Positions 62,469 through 64,000 of a DNA stretch of 64,000 nucleotides are shown here, piece after piece. A program made the position numbers and the translations under genes. The notes under the pieces are model-generated. The model had not been told where the DNA came from. It saw nothing but the letters and a program-made list of their open reading frames with translations, and made no database searches. The DNA comes from Bacteroidota bacterium. Lineage in GTDB: Bacteria > Bacteroidota > Bacteroidia > Bacteroidales > F082. Numbering within the stretch: the stretch's first letter is position 1; each line of letters opens with the position of its first letter. The stretch spans positions 115,111-179,110 of the forward strand of contig JAERTD010000035.1 in assembly GCA_016845175.1 (NCBI GenBank). Reading direction: 5' to 3'.

Positions 62469-63647
62469 CTATTCCATACGGCTGTAGGTCAGTTTTTGTC
62501 CTGGTCGCCAGGTTTTTCCCTGATCCGAAGAACGCTGGATTTCCATGATAAAGGCATCGTCTGACATGTCTGACAATTGGATTTTCACATAATTTGGTGA
62601 CTGAATGGAATCAGATACCAGTCGTGTTTTATACACACTGAAAGTCGAATCCGTAAAACCTCCTTCATACAAATTCATATCAGAAGAAAAGCCATTGTAC
62701 AAAAATACCTGGTAGGCATTGGCATGTTCGTTATAGGTATAATTAATCACTTTTGGCATGGCATACCCATTGTCGTAGGTAATATTCTCCTGCAAGAGGT
62801 TGGTTGCCTTAAAGGATATACATGAGGTGGATGTATCCCTGGGATACCATCTTCCTCTGCGTGTCCACACAGCAACAGCCACATCCCATTCTCCTTCCAG
62901 AAATGCCAGTTTATCCATGGCTTCCGATCGTGGCATGGGGAACAAATGACAAGGCACTTCCACATTGAAGTTTATTTCTTCAATTAGTGTGATACGATCT
63001 CGTTGCCAAAAAGTACGTTCGATGAAAAAGGGTAAAACCAGGCCATTTACTTCCTGAAAGTCATCAAAGTAGGATTCTGCCGGAACTCCCACTGAGAAAT
63101 CAACCCAGGGTGAAACACATTTATATTCCAGAAAGGTTTCCGTATTCAGATACCAGGTTTCGCTTTTCCCATCGGCACGGGTGAGTTCAAGTACATACAT
63201 TTCCATGCCATCCAGTTTTTCAGTCCCCTTATAGCTTACCGTGGAACCCTTCTCTTTGTATTTATAGAAGGGTGTAAAGAATTCTGCTTTTTGCTTAAAA
63301 ACATTGACTTCATTTTTATTCAGGTCCCTGGGAAAGGTAAAATCGTGCCAGGGGTCTATGGTCCATCCTTTACAACCATCAAATGCTTCTATCACTTCAA
63401 ATTGTCCCAGTTGAAGCTTACTGTAATACTTGCCATCATTGGTTTTAATGGCATAAAAGTCATCTTCCTCGCTGAAGGCGGTAAAGCGTGCTTTCACCTC
63501 CATGGATTGTATTTTTTCCCAGGCTTCACAACCACCATGGGCTTCCATATGTTTGCTCACAATCTCATCCACATCCTGTGCCCACACCAGGGTACTTATT
63601 CCCAGGAAAGCCAGCATGACAAAATATTTTATGTTAAAAGTTTTCAT
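62469..63647 (-). CDS. Exported LolA-like protein with second C-terminal domain
   Basis: A 392-residue exported protein. The signal peptide ends LVWAQ (residue 23). Residues 25-230 look like a LolA/outer-membrane-lipoprotein-sorting-like domain (IVSKHMEAHGGCEAWEKIQSMEVK, YVLELTRADGKSETWYLNTETFLEYK). The rest (about 245-392, LAFLEGEWDVAV) resembles DUF1579-like beta-barrel domains that bind small hydrophobic ligands. Function unknown. It begins 25 bp after the propeller gene at the window edge, on the same strand. Confidence 0.82.
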   Translation of the reverse strand: MKTFNIKYFVMLAFLGISTLVWAQDVDEIVSKHMEAHGGCEAWEKIQSMEVKARFTAFSEEDDFYAIKTNDGKYYSKLQLGQFEVIEAFDGCKGWTIDPWHDFTFPRDLNKNEVNVFKQKAEFFTPFYKYKEKGSTVSYKGTEKLDGMEMYVLELTRADGKSETWYLNTETFLEYKCVSPWVDFSVGVPAESYFDDFQEVNGLVLPFFIERTFWQRDRITLIEEINFNVEVPCHLFPMPRSEAMDKLAFLEGEWDVAVAVWTRRGRWYPRDTSTSCISFKATNLLQENITYDNGYAMPKVINYTYNEHANAYQVFLYNGFSSDMNLYEGGFTDSTFSVYKTRLVSDSIQSPNYVKIQLSDMSDDAFIMEIQRSSDQGKTWRPGQKLTYSRME

Positions 63648-63672
63648 CGGATTTTGGGTTATAGGTTAGGAA

Positions 63673-64000
63673 TTACAATTGGTAACAAGCCATTTCTGTG
63701 AGGTTTCTCAGGTAGACTTTGTCACCATTAAAGCCAGGAGCTGTCCAGGACTTTCCTTTTATCGCAGCCACAGAAGATTTTTCTGTAAAGGCCTCAGGCG
63801 TAGCTTCCACAATGATCATTTGACCTTTGTCGGAAAGCACCACCAGATGATCATCCACAAGTATCAGGCTTCCTTTACCATAACCTCGTTTGGTCCATTG
63901 GGTCTCTCCGGTTTCAGCAGAAATACATCGTAAAGCGGCCACATGGAAACCATAGATATATCCCTCATAATACACACATGAGCTGAAATCATTTTTCATG
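63673..64000 (-). CDS. PQQ-type beta-propeller protein, C-terminal part (5' end outside window)
   Basis: The last 109 or so codons of a propeller protein that enters from the right edge. Visible blades include ALRCISAETGETQWTKRGYG and KVYLRNLTEMACYQL. The end is clearly related to the C-terminus of the propeller protein at 14473-15822 (GKLYLRYLHKLVCYD there). An internal ATG at 63999 is not the true start. It is probably co-transcribed with the LolA-like gene. Confidence 0.85.
   Translation of the reverse strand, partial: MKNDFSSCVYYEGYIYGFHVAALRCISAETGETQWTKRGYGKGSLILVDDHLVVLSDKGQMIIVEATPEAFTEKSSVAAIKGKSWTAPGFNGDKVYLRNLTEMACYQL

Overview
The window looks like a chromosomal segment of a Bacteroidota bacterium, probably a free-living or marine member of the Bacteroidales/Marinilabiliales or Cytophagales side. 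Evidence: several secreted proteins end in a type IX secretion (T9SS) type A sorting domain; there are TonB receptors with an N-terminal CarboxypepD-reg-like domain and Bacteroidota-type promoters (TTTG or TTG, about 17-19 nt, TAnnTTTG); ribosome binding sites are weak; and lipoproteins are frequent. The genus cannot be told from the sequence.

Layout. 1-2.8 kb: the end of an isoaspartyl peptidase gene facing a minus-strand set (FSR-type MFS transporter, small P-loop kinase, LOG family protein). 2.9-4.9 kb: tatD and a type I asparaginase gene, then tRNA-Ser(GGA). 5-7.4 kb: an exbB / small membrane protein / exbD / exbD operon closed by a terminator, then a CPBP protease and dusB. 9.5-10.9 kb: a GIY-YIG nuclease gene held between two arrays of long inverted repeats. 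11-16 kb: HAD hydrolase, two tandem double-Cache lipoproteins, a CAT-anticodon tRNA with tRNA fragments and a broken GIY-YIG gene around it, and a PQQ-type beta-propeller protein. 16-31 kb: membrane proteins, an AraC regulator with an SDR gene, PKD/T9SS surface proteins, a Gre-like factor and a T9SS cyclophilin. 31-36.4 kb: TonB receptor, CREST-type membrane protein, FISUMP lipoprotein, carbonic anhydrase. 36.4-48.3 kb: genes (M81 lipoprotein, BMP lipoprotein, crtI-crtB, asparaginase II-porin, pyruvate kinase) separated by a second, composite repeat family. 48-64 kb: a repeat-built Cys-paired lipoprotein, esterase, multicopper oxidase, M28 peptidase, NDH-2, TetR regulator, TonB receptor, MarR-GNAT and GNAT proteins, a LolA-like protein and the edge of another PQQ propeller.

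How it fits together: most of the window is housekeeping and cell-envelope function. TonB energising proteins, two TonB receptors, several T9SS cargo proteins and many lipoproteins point to a life based on polymer and nutrient scavenging. Three separate asparaginase-type enzymes plus a porin suggest amide nitrogen use. crtI-crtB suggests a carotenoid pigment.

The least explained parts are the repeats. One family is long head/tail hairpins in tandem arrays on both sides of a GIY-YIG nuclease gene. The other is composite modules with nearly fixed spacing (hairpin K, hairpin P, then a head/tail hairpin), including a four-copy 177-bp tandem array in front of pyruvate kinase. A tRNA locus also carries what look like the scars of a GIY-YIG cassette. 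These are the best candidates for something new; everything about their mechanism is inference.
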